Shown one piece after another: positions 55,236-63,887 of a DNA stretch of 64,000 bases. Under the pieces are notes generated by a model, which was not told where the DNA came from, did no database searches, and saw nothing but the letters and a program-made list of their open reading frames with translations. Source of the DNA: Actinospineispora spinosispora DSM 44797. GTDB taxonomy: Bacteria > Actinomycetota > Actinomycetes > Mycobacteriales > Pseudonocardiaceae. The stretch covers positions 62,001 through 126,000 of the forward strand of contig NZ_AUBB01000026.1 in NCBI RefSeq assembly GCF_000429025.1. The letters are read 5' to 3'. Numbering within the stretch: the stretch's first letter is position 1; the number at the start of each line of letters is the position of its first letter. The position numbers were made by a program, and so were the translations under genes.

Positions 55236-56273
55236 TCACCGGCTCGCCGAACGGACCACCGAGTGGGCGCGGACACCCTGCTCGGCCAGCTGTTCGGCCA
55301 ACTCGTAGATCGCGCCGAGCTCGACGCCGTCGACCACCTCGGGCAGGGTCAGCCGGGGCAGGGGCTCGGTCGGGCCGGTCGGCGGACCGGCGTCCAGCCT
55401 GGCCAACGCCGCCGCCTCGGCGCGGATGCGCACCGCGTGCTCGACGGTCTCCGCGATCAGGCCGTCCAGCTGCTCGTCGGTCAGCTCCAGGCCCGCCGCG
55501 GTCAGGCCGGACCGCACGCGCTCGCGGTCCACCTTGCCGTTCGCCGCGCTGCCCACCGAGCGGCTCGGCAACCGGCGCGGATCGGAACGGTTGACGATCA
55601 CCGCGCCGGGACGCAGCTGCGCCGCCTGCAGCTCGGCGACCGTCTCCAGGGTCTCGGTCACCGGCAGGTCCTCCAGCAGGGTGACCAGGTGGACGACCGT
55701 GTCCGCCGAGTGCAGCAGCCGGACGACGCCCTCGCTCTGCCGGTGGATCGGTCCGGTCTTGGCGAGGTCGGCCATCGCCTTGGTGACGTCGAGGAAGGTC
55801 ACCACCCGGCCGGTCGGCGGCGCGTCGAGCACCACCGCGTCGTAGTAGTAGCGGCCGTCGTCGCCGGTGCGGGTCACGCACTCCTTGACCTTGCCGGTCA
55901 GCAGGACGTCCCGCAGTCCCGGCGCGAGCGTCGTGGCGAACTCGACGGCCCCCATCCTGCGCAGCGCCGTACCGGCCAGGCCCAGGTTGTAGAACATGGC
56001 CAGGTAGTCCAGCAGCGCCGCCTCGGCGTCCACCGCCAGCGCGCGGACCTCGCCGCCGCCGGGCGCGACGGCGATCCGGCGCTCCTCGTAGGGCAGCGGG
56101 CTGGTGTCGAACAGCTGCGCGATGCCCTGGCGTCCCTCGATCTCCACCAGCAGGGTCCGCCGACCCTCGGTGGCGAGCGCCAACGCGAGTGCGGCGGCGA
56201 CCGTCGTCTTGCCGGTCCCGCCCTTCCCGGTGACGACGTGCAACCGGGCACGCTCCAGCTCTTCTGGCCACAT
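55236..56273 (-). CDS. ArsA/Get3-like ATPase, first of pair (Rv3679-like)
   Basis: This 345-residue protein has the P-loop [27 protein letters not shown], switch [25 protein letters not shown] and switch [20 protein letters not shown]. The C-terminal region ([21 protein letters not shown]) is typical of the actinobacterial first subunit. It probably forms a heteromer with the product of the next gene. No ribosome site is visible before the ATG, so the mRNA may be leaderless. It is divergent from the DUF4177-RidA operon. Confidence 0.9.
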   Translation of the reverse strand: MWPEELERARLHVVTGKGGTGKTTVAAALALALATEGRRTLLVEIEGRQGIAQLFDTSPLPYEERRIAVAPGGGEVRALAVDAEAALLDYLAMFYNLGLAGTALRRMGAVEFATTLAPGLRDVLLTGKVKECVTRTGDDGRYYYDAVVLDAPPTGRVVTFLDVTKAMADLAKTGPIHRQSEGVVRLLHSADTVVHLVTLLEDLPVTETLETVAELQAAQLRPGAVIVNRSDPRRLPSRSVGSAANGKVDRERVRSGLTAAGLELTDEQLDGLIAETVEHAVRIRAEAAALARLDAGPPTGPTEPLPRLTLPEVVDGVELGAIYELAEQLAEQGVRAHSVVRSASR

Positions 56274-56405
56274 AGTTGTGCACGATACGAGGACAGTGCA
56301 CGTGAGGGCAGCACCGGCGGGTCGCGGAGGGTGCCGCGCAACGGCGTGTGGGCAGCGTGAACTGCCCGATCAAGCCCGACGTGAAGCGCGTCGCATCGAT
56401 CGGGT

Positions 56406-56418
56406 TAGCATTCCGATA
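56406..56418 (+). promoter_or_regulatory. -10 element placing a leaderless start
   Basis: TAGCAT ends six bases before the ATG of the DUF4177 gene, which has no ribosome site. The spacing equals that of the AarF and OtsB genes in this window. Confidence 0.5.
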
Positions 56419-56600
56419 TGAGTGCCTCGGTCGCCACCTGGGAGTACGCAACCGTTCCGTTGCTTACCCACGCCACCAAGCAAATCTTGGACCAATGGGG
56501 AGCCGATGGGTGGGATCTTGTGACCGTGTTGCCCGGCCCGACCGGTGAACAGCACGTTGCGTACCTCAAGCGGCAGACCTCGAGCGGAGCCGCGAACTGA
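56418..56600 (+). CDS. DUF4177 protein
   Basis: This 60-residue protein has TWEYATVPLLTHATKQILDQWGADGWDLVTVLPGP and a closing HVAYLKRQ strand, the DUF4177 pattern. It is the small protein between the Get3-like ATPases and RidA in the conserved actinobacterial cluster (Rv3678A position). It overlaps the RidA start by one base (TGATG), so the two are cotranslated. Function unknown. Confidence 0.88.
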   Translation: MSASVATWEYATVPLLTHATKQILDQWGADGWDLVTVLPGPTGEQHVAYLKRQTSSGAAN

Positions 56601-57061
56601 TGTCGGCGAGCGAGCGTCTCCGTGAGCTGGGTATCGAGCTGCCCTCGGTGTCCGCCCCCGCCGGTGCCTACCTGCCGGCCGTGCAGTCCGGTTCGATGGT
56701 CTACACGGCGGGGCAGGTCCCGTTCGTGGACGGCAAGCTCGCCGCCGTCGGCAAGGTCGGCGCGGAGATCGACCCGCTCGAGGGAACCAAGCTGGCCCGC
56801 ATCTGCGCGCTCAACGCTCTCGCTGCCGTGCACGACCTGGTCGGGATCGACTCGATCGTGCGCGTGGTGAAGGTCACCGGCTTCGTGGCGTCCGCGCCCG
56901 GCTTCGGTGGCCAGCCCGGTGTGGTCGACGGCGCCTCCGCGCTGTTCGGCGAAGTCTTCGGTGATGCCGGCAAGCACGCGCGATCAGCGGTCGGGGTCGC
57001 GGAGCTGCCGATCAACTCACCGGTCGAGGTCGAGATCATCTGTGAAGTCCGGACCCCATGA
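56600..57061 (+). CDS. RidA/YjgF-family protein
   Basis: This 153-residue protein has the RidA-family ELPSVSAPAGAYLPAVQSGSMVYTAGQVP, VRVVKVTGFVASAPGF and ARSAVGVAELPINSPVEVEIICEV. The substrate arginine of true RidA (xxRxAxxV) corresponds to ARSAVGV. These proteins clear reactive enamines or imines in the cytosol. It belongs to the conserved cluster with DUF4177 and the Get3-like ATPases. Confidence 0.92.
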   Translation: MSASERLRELGIELPSVSAPAGAYLPAVQSGSMVYTAGQVPFVDGKLAAVGKVGAEIDPLEGTKLARICALNALAAVHDLVGIDSIVRVVKVTGFVASAPGFGGQPGVVDGASALFGEVFGDAGKHARSAVGVAELPINSPVEVEIICEVRTP

Positions 57062-57074
57062 GGGTGGTGTCGTC

Positions 57075-57752
57075 ATGACGGATGCTGTGCTTGACGCCGA
57101 GCGTGCCTGCCACGACCTGCTCGTCAGGTTGGCCGGTCGGGTGCCGGACCGGTTGCTGTGGAGACTGCGCGACTGGCTGGCCGCAGGCGGGCACTCCGCA
57201 CTGGCCCGCAGCTTGCCCAAGACGCTGCTGCGGCACCGAATCGGTCTGACGGAGGCGGAGCGCAGCCTGCTCGAGGCCTGCCTGCCCGAGTGGGGTGTGC
57301 CACAGCGCCAGCTCGACGCGGTGCTGCCGGCCGCCGAGCAGGTCGACACACCCGCCCGGTTCCGCGCCGAGCTCGCCCCCGAGGACCTGTGCACCGACGT
57401 GCCCGGGGTCAGCGGCTGGCGCGACGGCGTCGACCTCATGCTGGCCGCCGTGGTCAGGGGGCATCCCGGCGCGAAGGAGCTGCGCCGCAGCTGGCGGGTC
57501 GATCGCGGCCGCCCGCAGCGGGTCGTGCTCGCTCACGTGACGGAGAACATGCCAGCCCTCACCGGCACGCTGCAGCGGCTGCTGCGCGCGCACGGTGACC
57601 TCACGCCGTGCGTCGAGATCGTGTCGCCGCCGCTGGCTCTGCCGCCGTACCACCGCATGGCGTTGCGCGATTCGGTGTCGCTGTGGCGTGCCGCGGACCG
57701 GGAACCGCCAACCAGAGCGCGTCGGGACTCCGGTTCACTCGTTGATGCCTGA
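57075..57752 (+). CDS. Conserved protein of unknown function, paralogue of the next gene
   Basis: This 225-residue protein has a helical N-terminal half (ACHDLLVRLAGRVPDRLLWRLRDWLAAGGHSALARSLPKTLL) and a strand-helix C-terminal half (VVLAHVTENMPALTGTLQRLLRAHGDLTPCVEIVSPP, then LPPYHRMALRDSVSLWRA). The same layout and the Y-H-R-x-A-L-x-D motif recur in the product of 57809-59263, so the two are diverged duplicates. I do not recognise a known domain. It is in line with the RidA operon. Confidence 0.7.
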   Translation: MTDAVLDAERACHDLLVRLAGRVPDRLLWRLRDWLAAGGHSALARSLPKTLLRHRIGLTEAERSLLEACLPEWGVPQRQLDAVLPAAEQVDTPARFRAELAPEDLCTDVPGVSGWRDGVDLMLAAVVRGHPGAKELRRSWRVDRGRPQRVVLAHVTENMPALTGTLQRLLRAHGDLTPCVEIVSPPLALPPYHRMALRDSVSLWRAADREPPTRARRDSGSLVDA

Positions 57753-57808
57753 GACAGACCTGCACACGCACGCCGCTGTTGCCTGACCAACCGAGCTGAG
57801 GAGGCGAG

Positions 57809-59263
57809 ATGTCCGAAGGCCTGGAAGACACCGACGTCGCCGTCGAGATGCACAGCCTGCTGCTGTCCTTGGCCGGTTTCGTCGACGACGAACTGCTCGG
57901 CTGGTGCCGCGAGCTCGTCGCGGTCGGCGAGAGCGACTACGCGATGGAGCTGGTCGTCGCGACCGTGCAGGCCGACCGGGTGCGGTTGCCCGGGCCGCTG
58001 CACGACGAACTGCACGACTCGGCGGTGCGGCGCAGGGCGCTCAGCCGCTCGGAGGCGCTTCCGCCGCCGGACCACGCCCCCCGCATGCGGCACCGTTTCA
58101 TCGCGGACCCTGCCGAGCACGGTTTCCCCGAGCGGGACGAGGAGCAGTCGCCCGAGCACGCGCTGCAGTCGGTCCCGCACCGGTTGCTCCGCGACTGCCA
58201 GCTCTGGCTGACCTGGCGCATCACTCCCGCCGGTGGCGCGTCCGGCCCGGTTCCGCACCCGGTGGTGCTGATCGAGGTCCTGGACAACGCGGGTGCGGAC
58301 GTCCTGGCGTACCAGGTGGCCGAGGTGCTGTCCCGCGCCGGCGTGTTCGCCTCCGTCGAGGTGTTCACCGCGGGCGCCGACCTGAACGAGTACCACCGTG
58401 CGGCGCTCGCCGATGCGCAGCTGATCGTGAGCCAGGAAGGTCACGACGAACATCCTTTCGGTGAGCCGTCCGGCCCGGGTGGTTCCGGCCCGGGCGGAGC
58501 GCCGACCAACGGGCGCAACGGCACGCCGCCGGGTCGCCCCGCGACCGCACCACTGCCGACCAGGGATCCGGGACGCCGTCCCAGCCCTTCCGCGGTGTCG
58601 CCGACCTCCGAAACCGGCGGCCTGCCCATCACGCCGCCGTCGCCGGACAGCCCTCGACGCACCCCGCTGCACCCGGTCGACCGGGTGATCACCGCGCGCG
58701 GTTCCGCTCCGCGCCGCCCACGTCCGGACAACGCCGAGCGCCAGCCCGGCAGCCTCGACGACGTGGTGGCAGGTCTGAGCTTCGAACGCGGCCGCGACGG
58801 TGCCGCACCCGAAGACCCATTCCTGTCAGCGGAAACAGAAACTTCGAACGGGGAGACGCCGGTCGAGTCACCTCCGGTCGAACCGCCTGCCGAAAGGCGG
58901 GCACCGTCCCGTGACGCGCTGTGGGGCCCGTCACGGGACGGCGAAAGCCAACCGTCTGCTGAAGGACCGCAGCAGGCACGCGAGGAACGCCCGAGGCCAC
59001 GCCCGAGGGGCTTCCCGACGGTCGGCGGGCGGGGCAACCAGACCAGCTCAGGTCTGCCCAAGCGCACTCCGCCCGGCAGCGATCCCGCGGAAACAGCCGA
59101 ATCCGGCCTCTCCGACGTCGAACAACGCCTGCTGCGTCAGCTGCACGAAGAGCTGGCGGCACGGGAGGACGACGAAGAGCCGAAGGAAACCGAGGCACCG
59201 CCGCCCCCGCGCATGTTCAGGGGCAACGGCACCAACGGCGGCAGAAAGCGCCGCCCGTCCTGA
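57809..59263 (+). CDS. Conserved protein of unknown function with long disordered tail
   Basis: This 484-residue protein has about 215 ordered residues (MHSLLLSLAGFVDDELLGWCRELVAVGESDYAMELV; HPVVLIEVLDNAGADVLAYQVAEVLSRAGVFASVEVFTAG; LNEYHRAALADAQLIV). After that come ~240 residues rich in Pro, Gly, Ser, Arg and Glu with no predicted fold, ending in a charged helix (LSDVEQRLLRQLHEELAARE) and GNGTNGGRKRR. GAGGAGGCGAG precedes the ATG. Its core is a paralogue of the preceding gene product. Confidence 0.72.
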   Translation: MSEGLEDTDVAVEMHSLLLSLAGFVDDELLGWCRELVAVGESDYAMELVVATVQADRVRLPGPLHDELHDSAVRRRALSRSEALPPPDHAPRMRHRFIADPAEHGFPERDEEQSPEHALQSVPHRLLRDCQLWLTWRITPAGGASGPVPHPVVLIEVLDNAGADVLAYQVAEVLSRAGVFASVEVFTAGADLNEYHRAALADAQLIVSQEGHDEHPFGEPSGPGGSGPGGAPTNGRNGTPPGRPATAPLPTRDPGRRPSPSAVSPTSETGGLPITPPSPDSPRRTPLHPVDRVITARGSAPRRPRPDNAERQPGSLDDVVAGLSFERGRDGAAPEDPFLSAETETSNGETPVESPPVEPPAERRAPSRDALWGPSRDGESQPSAEGPQQAREERPRPRPRGFPTVGGRGNQTSSGLPKRTPPGSDPAETAESGLSDVEQRLLRQLHEELAAREDDEEPKETEAPPPPRMFRGNGTNGGRKRRPS

Positions 59264-59295
59264 GCCCACCGGCACGTCGCAGACCGTCGCGTCAC

Positions 59296-59321
59296 GTCGC
59301 AGACGCTGCAGTGTCTGCGAC
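59296..59321. terminator. Hairpin GTCGCAGAC-N8-GTCTGCGAC downstream of the 57809 gene
   Basis: Perfect 9-bp arms lie 33 bp after the stop codon, preceded by a further direct copy of CACGTCGCAGAC. The position fits a terminator, though no T-run follows. It opens the 471-bp gap up to the NUDIX-MBL gene, most of which is the composite repeat. Confidence 0.5.
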
Positions 59322-59392
59322 ACGACACGAAGCTCTGCGAAGTGTGACTGGTGGTTCTGACGGGGCGCAAGGAGCGACCGCACCCCAGCGTG

Positions 59393-59684
59393 CATGATCA
59401 CCACCGTCTGAGGGCTGTTTTTCGGCCGCAAAACAGCCACCAGACGGTGGTGATCATGGGAACAGCCCGCTCCCGCCCGGGACGCGGCGCAGCCGTGGCC
59501 GCTCTTGGCGCCGCAGAGCTCCCCTTTCGCCGCGATCATGGCCTGCACTTGGCGTGGTCGGGCGGGGTCAACCCGGAACCCTCGACCCTGCTGCGGCCGC
59601 ACCAGGAGCGACTGTCGAGGCCGGCGTCAGCCGGGGGTTGAGGCCGCCCGACCACGCCAAGACACTTGATGGCCAGCGGGGACA
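59393..59684. repeat. Composite intergenic repeat, copy B (inverted relative to 15239-15525)
   Basis: It starts with a family-2 hairpin (CATGATCACCACCGTCTG, 59393-59410; CAGACGGTGGTGATCATG, 59441-59458). A GCGGCGCAGCCGTGGCCGCT segment follows, then a long inverted repeat (CTTGGCGTGGTCGGGCGG near 59555; CCGCCCGACCACGCCAAG near 59644), ending GGCCAGCGGGGACA. Read in reverse complement, every module has a counterpart in the same order in copy A. The remaining ~50 bp before the NUDIX-MBL gene show nothing. Confidence 0.9.
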
Positions 59685-59734
59685 GTGACCCGCACCCCAG
59701 GGCAGGAATCGGACCCAGAGTTTAGAGTCCTGAG

Positions 59735-61381
59735 ATGACCTCTGAGATGCCTCCTGTCCCTCGCGCTGCCGCTACTGTCATGTTGCTGCGGAACACCGAG
59801 GCGGGCCCTGAGGTCTTCTTACAGCGTCGGGTGAAGGCGATGGCCTTCGCGCCGAACGTCACGGTCTTCCCCGGCGGCGGGGTCGACGAGAGGGACCGCG
59901 TCACGGACCCGGCACGGTGGCTCGGTCCGTCTCCTGACTGGTGGGCCAAGCGCCTCGGCTGTGACGTCGAGCTTGCGGCCGCTCTCGTCTGCGCCGCCGT
60001 GCGCGAGACGTTCGAGGAGTGCGGTGTCCTGCTGGCCGGTGCCGGCCGGGACGGTGCCCAGCTGGACGGCGCGACCGTGAGCACCGAGCAGCTCACCGCG
60101 GCGCGCGCCGAGCTGGTGGACCGGCGCGTCTCACTGCCCGACGTGCTGGCCGCCAACGACTGGGTCCTGCGTACCGACCTGCTGCGCCCTTGGTCGAACT
60201 GGATCACCCCGGAAGCTGAGCCGCGCCGCTACGACACCCGCTTCTTCGTCGCGGAGCTGCCCGAGGGGCAGCACGCCGACGACAGCACCACCGAGGTCAC
60301 CGGGGCCTACTGGCGCCGTCCGGTCGATGCGTTGGACGACTGGCACGCGGACCGCATCGAGCTGCTTCCGCCGACCTGGGTCTCCCTCGAACAGCTGCAG
60401 GACCTGCCGGACACCTCCGCGGCGCTGCGCGCGGGAGACGAACGGATCATCACGCCACTGATCCCCAAGGTGCGCCGGGACGGCGACAAGATCCTGCTGA
60501 CCATGCCGGGTGACCTCGGCTACGACAGCGCCCCGCTGCACCTGCGGCCCCGCTTGCTGCCGACGCTGAAGGGGCCGGCGACGCTGTCCGGTCTGCTACC
60601 GGGGCGCACCGAGCACCCCCGGTACGAGACGTTGCGTCAGGTGACCGCCACCGCGTCGGTCGTGCTCGCGGACAACCCCGGGCAGATGACCCTGGACGGC
60701 ACCAACACGTGGTTGCTGCGCGGTGTGGACTCCGAGTCGGTGATCGTGGTCGACCCCGGCCCGGAGGACGCCAGGCACCTGTCCCGGATCGCGGAGAACG
60801 GTCCGGTCGCGCTGATCCTGCTGACCCACCGGCATTCCGACCACACCGAGGGCGCCCGCCGGCTCGCCGAGCTGACCCAGGCGCCGATCCGTGCGCTCGA
60901 CCCGTCGCTCACCCACGGCGGCGAGGCGCTGAGCGACGGTGAGGTGATCTCGGCCGCCGGGCTGGAGATCCGGGTGATGACGACGCCCGGCCACACGTCC
61001 GACTCGCTGTCCTTCGTCATGGAGGACGCCGTACTCACCGGTGACACGATCCTCGGCAGGGGCACCACGGTCATCGACCACCCGGACGGCACCATCGCCG
61101 ACTACCTCGCGTCGCTGCGCAGGCTCATCGAGCTGCCGGACGGGATGGCGGTGCTCCCGGGCCACGGCCCCGAGCTGGCGGACGTCGTCGTGGTTGCCAA
61201 GCAGTACCTGGTGCACCGGGAGCAGCGTCTCGACCAGGTCCGGGGGGCTTTGCGGACCCTCGGGGCGGACGCGTCGGCGCGGCAGGTCGTGGAGCACGTC
61301 TACGCCGACGTGGACGAGTCGCTGTGGCCGGTCGCGGAGTGGTCGGTGGAGGCCCAGCTCACCTACCTGCGTCGCCCGTGA
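59735..61381 (+). CDS. NUDIX hydrolase fused to metallo-beta-lactamase-fold hydrolase
   Basis: This 548-residue protein is in one frame. Residues 1-270 are a NUDIX domain of the RNU/NUDT19-like kind, with the box split by an insert: GGGVDERD (47-54) and AAVRETFEECGVLL (87-100). From about residue 300 it is an MBL protein (TLDGTNTWLLR, VIVVDPGPEDARHL, the metal motif LTHRHSDHTEGA, TPGHTSDSLSF, LTGDTILGRG, LPGHGPEL) with the LACTB2-like C-terminal helix domain. In many actinobacteria I would expect these as two genes. The MBL part corresponds to Rv3677c near crp. Confidence 0.88.
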   Translation: MTSEMPPVPRAAATVMLLRNTEAGPEVFLQRRVKAMAFAPNVTVFPGGGVDERDRVTDPARWLGPSPDWWAKRLGCDVELAAALVCAAVRETFEECGVLLAGAGRDGAQLDGATVSTEQLTAARAELVDRRVSLPDVLAANDWVLRTDLLRPWSNWITPEAEPRRYDTRFFVAELPEGQHADDSTTEVTGAYWRRPVDALDDWHADRIELLPPTWVSLEQLQDLPDTSAALRAGDERIITPLIPKVRRDGDKILLTMPGDLGYDSAPLHLRPRLLPTLKGPATLSGLLPGRTEHPRYETLRQVTATASVVLADNPGQMTLDGTNTWLLRGVDSESVIVVDPGPEDARHLSRIAENGPVALILLTHRHSDHTEGARRLAELTQAPIRALDPSLTHGGEALSDGEVISAAGLEIRVMTTPGHTSDSLSFVMEDAVLTGDTILGRGTTVIDHPDGTIADYLASLRRLIELPDGMAVLPGHGPELADVVVVAKQYLVHREQRLDQVRGALRTLGADASARQVVEHVYADVDESLWPVAEWSVEAQLTYLRRP

Positions 61382-62594
61382 GCGCGGGCGTGCGGGGTTC
61401 CGCCGCGATGATCAGATGACGGCGCAGCAGCCACAGCAGCGCCGCCAGCAGCAGACCTGAGGCCCCGCCGGCGAAGAAGGCCGTGTCGGGGCCGTAGGCC
61501 TGCACCAGCGGCCCGCCGAGCGCATAGCCGGACCCGATGCCCAGGGTCGTCGCCGTGACGACCCAGCCGAACGCCTCGGTGCCGGTGCCCGGCGGGGCGA
61601 CCAGCTCGACGGTCAGCGACTGCGCGGTCACCTGTGGGGTGATGAGACACCCGGCGAGCAGCATGGCCACGATCAGCCCGGCGAGACCCGGCAGCAGCCC
61701 CATCGCGACGACCGTGAGCGAGAAACCGACGAGCAGCACCGGCAGCCGATGGCGCAGCTGCGTCGGCCACGGATGCAGCCCGTACAGCAGGCCGGCCACC
61801 ACCGAGGCCACCGACCACGCGCTGAGCAGCACGCCGGCCAGCGCCGGATGGCCCTCGGCCGAGGTGACCGCGGGAACACCGACCTCGACGACGCCCACGA
61901 CACACCCGAAACCGAGCGCGGCCAATGGCATGACCCGCATCCCCGGGCTCGCCAGAGCACCCCAGCCGGAGCGCACGCCCTCGCGGACCGGGCGATACCG
62001 GCGGACCGTCGAGGTCAGGGCGAAGCAGATGGCGCCGACGAACATCATCGTGACGGCCACGGCCAGCCCGGTGCCGGGCCACGGCGCGAGCAGCAGCAGA
62101 CCGGCCGCGCCCGGCCCGAGGATGAAGAACGTCTCCAGGCTGATCGCCTCGTAGGTGAGCGCCGCCTCCCGCTGCGAACCGGGCGGTACGAGCTGGCTCC
62201 ACAGCGAACGAGAGGCTCCGGGTAGCGCGGGGCTGGTGACGCCGAGCACCAGTGACAACGCAACCAGCACCGGGACCGCGAGATGACGCTCGACGGCAAG
62301 GATCAGACCGAGGCCGGCGAGCAGGTAGAGACCGCTGATCACCAACAGCGGTCGCGTCGGACCGAGCCGGTCCATGATGCGACCCTGAAGGATCGAGGCG
62401 ATCGCTTCACCGGTCAGCGCGGCGGCGGAGACGAAACCGGCCGCCGCGAACGAGTCGTAGGCGCGCTCGACGTACAGCAGTGAGGCAAGACCGAGCATCG
62501 CGATCGGGAAACGCCCGACCGCCGACGCGATCAGTGGCGCCAGTGCACCGGGAGCTCGTAGGGCCGCGCGGTAGTCGGACAGTGAAGCGGACAC
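61359..62594 (-). CDS. MFS transporter (12 helices)
   Basis: This 411-residue protein starts VSASLSDYRAALRAPGALAPLIASAVGRFPIAMLGLASLLYV and has about twelve helices. The loop QGRIMDRLGPTRPLLV corresponds to the MFS loop 2-3 motif. The layout is like the actinobacterial YbfB/MelB-like permeases of unknown substrate. GTG at 62594 was chosen from the hydrophobic start; no strong ribosome site is visible. It overlaps the convergent NUDIX-MBL gene by 23 bp. Confidence 0.82.
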   Translation of the reverse strand: MSASLSDYRAALRAPGALAPLIASAVGRFPIAMLGLASLLYVERAYDSFAAAGFVSAAALTGEAIASILQGRIMDRLGPTRPLLVISGLYLLAGLGLILAVERHLAVPVLVALSLVLGVTSPALPGASRSLWSQLVPPGSQREAALTYEAISLETFFILGPGAAGLLLLAPWPGTGLAVAVTMMFVGAICFALTSTVRRYRPVREGVRSGWGALASPGMRVMPLAALGFGCVVGVVEVGVPAVTSAEGHPALAGVLLSAWSVASVVAGLLYGLHPWPTQLRHRLPVLLVGFSLTVVAMGLLPGLAGLIVAMLLAGCLITPQVTAQSLTVELVAPPGTGTEAFGWVVTATTLGIGSGYALGGPLVQAYGPDTAFFAGGASGLLLAALLWLLRRHLIIAAEPRTPALTGDAGR

Positions 62595-62706
62595 CGTCCG
62601 AGCTTCACATCTTTCCGCCCCGCGCGGCCACCGAGTTCCGCGTGATCTCGGCCGGGATCGCACGGAGCAGCCTCGGGCCTACCGGCCGAAGCTGCTCAGC
62701 ACTCTC

Positions 62707-63381
62707 CTAGCGCGCGCGACGTGCGAGCCGCTCCGGCTCGAGGATCAGCACGCTCTTGCCTTCGAGGCGCAGCCAGCCGCGCTGGGCGAAGTCCGCGAGG
62801 GCCTTGTTCACGGTCTCGCGGGAGGCGCCGACCAGCTGGGCGATCTCCTCCTGCGTGAGGTCGTGAGTGACCCGCAGCAACCCGGACTCCTGCGAACCGA
62901 ACTGGCGTGCCAGCTGCAGCAGCGCCTTCGCCACCCTGCCGGGCACGTCGGTGAAGATCAGGTCGGCCAGCGAGTTGTTCGTCCGGCGCAACCGCCGGGC
63001 GATGACCCGCAGCAGCTGCTCGGCGATGTCCGGCCGCTTGGCGATCCAGTCCTTCAACGCGGTCCGGTCCATCGTGTAGGCGCGCACCTCGGTGATGGTG
63101 GTCGCCGACGACGTCCGGGGTCCGGGGTCGAAGATCGAGAGTTCGCCGAACATGTCGGAAGGTCCGAACACGGCGAGCAGGTTCTCCCGCCCGTCCGGCG
63201 ACTTGCGCCCTATCTTCACCTTGCCGTTGGTGATGATGTAGAGCCGGTCACCCTGCTCGCCCTCGTTGAAGATCACGTGGGAGCGCGGGAAGTCGACCGG
63301 CTCCAATTCTCCGGCAAGCACTTCAACCGCGCTCGGCTCCACACCTTGGAAAATGCCCGCGCGGAGCAAGACGTCGTCCAC
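62707..63381 (-). CDS. crp: Crp/GlxR-type cAMP receptor protein
   Basis: This 224-residue protein has a cyclic-nucleotide domain ([24 protein letters not shown]; the phosphate-binding cassette [18 protein letters not shown]), the dimer helix [21 protein letters not shown] and the [37 protein letters not shown]. It is nearly collinear with mycobacterial Crp (Rv3676), also about 224 residues. The GTG at 63381 lies 5 bp after GAGGAG; the GTG two codons upstream overlaps that site. It is a global regulator of carbon and respiration genes. Confidence 0.95.
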   Translation of the reverse strand: MDDVLLRAGIFQGVEPSAVEVLAGELEPVDFPRSHVIFNEGEQGDRLYIITNGKVKIGRKSPDGRENLLAVFGPSDMFGELSIFDPGPRTSSATTITEVRAYTMDRTALKDWIAKRPDIAEQLLRVIARRLRRTNNSLADLIFTDVPGRVAKALLQLARQFGSQESGLLRVTHDLTQEEIAQLVGASRETVNKALADFAQRGWLRLEGKSVLILEPERLARRAR

Positions 63382-63570
63382 AGTCACTCCTCAACTCGCG
63401 GTCCCGGCCCCAACTTGGACCAGGGGCATGCGTGGACCGGAACCGATCAATCCGTCGGGAGTCTAGTGGCCGGTGACACCGCTGTTGACCACGGCGTCCC
63501 ATAAAGGGGCGCAACTGGTCGCTTATAACACCCGACAGGGGGTGAATCGGTACCGTTGTGATGGATCTAT

Positions 63571-63587
63571 CTCTAGATGATCTAGAG
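63571..63587. promoter_or_regulatory. Palindrome CTCTAGA-TGA-TCTAGAG
   Basis: A perfect 7-bp inverted repeat with a 3-base centre lies 13 bp after the stop of the 63600-63887 gene, in the 218-bp spacer before crp. It could terminate the upstream gene or be an operator for crp. Nothing else is recognisable in the spacer. Confidence 0.4.
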
Positions 63588-63599
63588 TTTCCAGCGCTT

Positions 63600-63887
63600 T
63601 TAGGACGCGATCCGGTCGCGACGTGGGGGGGCGGGCCGCTCAGTGGAGCGGCGTGGGCTGCTTCGCGGCTGACGATCGTCCCTGTTCCGGATCCTGAAGA
63701 GCTCGAGAGCGCTCCGGGTACCGGATCGGAACAACGCCTTCACCTCATCCGGGCGGGCACGCTCGAGGAAATCGTCGAGCTCGTCCTGGCGCAAGGCCGA
63801 GTCGCGCATACGAGCCTCGAGGCGTTCCATGCCCAGGGCGAAGAACATCACCAGTAGCGGCACGAGTACTGACAACCAGGCAGTCAT
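63600..63887 (-). CDS. Small single-pass membrane protein upstream of crp
   Basis: The 95 residues start MTAWLSVLVPLLVMFFALGMERLEARM, one transmembrane helix. A charged helix (RQDELDDFLERARPDEVKALFRSGTRSALELFRI) and a basic, proline-rich tail (RQPRSSPRRSTERPAPPRRDR) follow. The pattern of a helix plus a short acidic cytosolic domain suggests a small conserved actinobacterial membrane protein; function unknown. The opposite-strand frame here lacks such features. AAGGGAAA lies upstream of the ATG. Confidence 0.65.
   Translation of the reverse strand: MTAWLSVLVPLLVMFFALGMERLEARMRDSALRQDELDDFLERARPDEVKALFRSGTRSALELFRIRNRDDRQPRSSPRRSTERPAPPRRDRIAS

Noticed and set aside
54050..56273. Arsenite export function for the two ArsA-like ATPases
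   Set aside because: No arsB, acr3 or arsR is nearby, and the context matches the Rv3679-Rv3680 pair. The arsC gene is about 50 kb away in a different setting.
57533..58672. A 379-codon frame opposite the two unknown paralogue genes
   Set aside because: The plus-strand frames have ribosome sites and mutually homologous products; the minus frame is Arg/Gly/His-rich without a start context.
63558..63857. A 99-codon plus-strand frame near the right end
   Set aside because: It overlaps a better minus-strand gene with a transmembrane start and begins inside the CTCTAGA palindrome without a ribosome site.
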